Assembly (NCBI GenBank): GCA_025352915.1
Contig: JANXSA010000301.1
Coordinates: forward strand, 1 to 7,243
Origin: Rhodospirillales bacterium
GTDB taxonomy: Bacteria > Pseudomonadota > Alphaproteobacteria > Acetobacterales > Acetobacteraceae
Length of the DNA: 7,243 nucleotides
Direction: 5' to 3'
Both the position numbers and the translations under genes were made by a program. Below are positions 6,822 to 7,243 of the stretch, piece after piece. The notes beneath the pieces are model-generated. The model was not told the origin of the DNA and did not search any database. It saw only the letters and a list, made by a program, of their open reading frames with translations. Within the stretch, counting starts at the first letter, position 1. The number at the start of each line of letters is the position of its first letter.

Positions 6822-6936
6822 GTTCTTTTTTGAAAAAAAGAACCAAAAAACTTTTATCCGTTGGGCCGGGTGCCAGTTGCGAACACCCGGCCCAATGGAT
6901 GAAGTCTTTTTGCTTCTTTTTCTTCAGAAAAAGAAG
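6822..6936. repeat. 115-base near-palindromic intergenic element
   Basis: The left arm (6822-6872, 51 bases) and the reverse complement of the right arm (6884-6936, 53 bases) align along their whole length, at roughly 80% identity by eye with small gaps, around an 11-base loop (6873-6883). Each outer arm also folds on its own: GTTCTTTTTT (6822-6831) with AAAAAAGAAC (6834-6843), and CTTCTTTTTCT (6913-6923) with AGAAAAAGAAG (6926-6936). The element can thus form one long hairpin or three in a row. Its A/T-run edges contrast with the GC-rich surroundings. It lies 7 bases after the tandem stops TAGTAG of the binding-protein gene and 67 before the permease start. Confidence 0.8.
6856..6911 (+). 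terminator. Intrinsic terminator or attenuator between binding-protein and permease genes
   Basis: A 17-pair stem (6856-6872 with 6884-6900, one G-U pair, GC-rich core TTGGGCCGGGTG) encloses an 11-base loop, can extend by about four A-U/G-U pairs, and is followed by TCTTTTT (6905-6911) and another T-run at 6917-6921. A-runs upstream make it look bidirectional. Because the permease of the same transporter follows, partial read-through that keeps permease levels below binding-protein levels is the likely role, as in many binding-protein operons. Confidence 0.8.
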
Positions 6937-7003
6937 ATTCTTGCTTCCTGTGGCTAACCGCTTCTAGGTTCCCGCGCCGAGGCCTACATTCCAGGAGACC
7001 CGT

Positions 7004-7243
7004 TTGGGCGCGTATCTGCTCCGCCGTTTTGGCCTGATGGTGCTGACGTTGTTCGGCATCTCGGTGATCATCTTCACCCTGCTGCGGGTGGTGCCCGGCA
7101 ACATCGTCGACATCCTGTTCGACAGCGCCGGCATGGTCGATCCGGCCGAGAAGGCGCGCATCACCCACGACCTTGGCCTGGACCTGCCGGTGCCGCAGCA
7201 ATACTGGCGCTGGATCACCGGCATCGCCCGCGGCGACCTCGGC
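7004..7243 (+). CDS. ABC transporter permease, DppB-like, N-terminal part (3' end outside window)
   Basis: The last 240 bases encode the first 80 residues of an inner-membrane permease of the dipeptide/nickel/oligopeptide class. The N-terminus GAYLLRRFGLMVLTLFGISV continues as a first membrane helix (about residues 9-28) and then LLRVVPGNIVDIL, the P-G-(D/N) turn that follows helix 1 in DppB/NikB relatives. The stretch EKARITHDLGLDLPVPQQYW (49-68) and W-x-x-x-I-A-R-G-D-L-G at the window edge match the family pattern before the second helix. No ATG fits: the frame begins best with TTG at 7004, preceded by AGGAG (6993-6997) with six bases between. The next ATG, codon 12, would remove part of the conserved start. 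It should work with the preceding binding protein, and a second permease and ATPases are expected downstream, beyond the window. Confidence 0.92.
   Translation, partial: MGAYLLRRFGLMVLTLFGISVIIFTLLRVVPGNIVDILFDSAGMVDPAEKARITHDLGLDLPVPQQYWRWITGIARGDLG

Overview
The window is a GC-rich piece of bacterial chromosome with seven protein genes, two of them cut by the window edges. Strong third-position G/C bias, the gene families and the mix of small metabolic and transport genes fit a proteobacterium. I would guess an alphaproteobacterium of the Rhodospirillales/Acetobacteraceae kind, but this rests on general style and protein resemblance, not on a marker gene. No RNA gene, CRISPR array, insertion sequence or phage gene is visible, and no stretch over 300 bases lacks a gene.

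Left block, plus strand (1-2055): the C-terminal end of a glutathione S-transferase, then an MdtG-like major facilitator exporter, then a small PPOX-fold flavin-type oxidoreductase whose start overlaps the exporter stop by an ATGA. The last two are certainly arranged for coupled translation. The GST is 64 bases upstream on the same strand and may belong to the same unit. A detoxification or efflux theme is plausible but not proven.

Middle block, minus strand (2057-4970): glnS (glutaminyl-tRNA synthetase, full length with both class I signatures) and, upstream of it on the same strand, an acyl-CoA dehydrogenase-family flavoprotein with an unusual C-terminus. glnS converges tail to tail with the PPOX gene with one base between the two stop codons.

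Right block, plus strand (5207-7243): a periplasmic family 5 (peptide/nickel/opine type) ABC substrate-binding protein followed by the start of its DppB-like permease, which begins with TTG. Between them lies a 115-base near-palindrome containing a strong terminator-like hairpin, probably limiting permease expression relative to the binding protein. The 236-base divergent region between the dehydrogenase and the binding-protein gene carries a perfect CGCAAA-N4-TTTGCG dyad beside a consensus TTGACA box, a good candidate operator.

I found no new multi-gene system here. The most interesting items are the long palindromic intergenic element, the divergent-promoter dyad, and the acyl-CoA dehydrogenase homologue that lacks the usual C-terminal catalytic motif.
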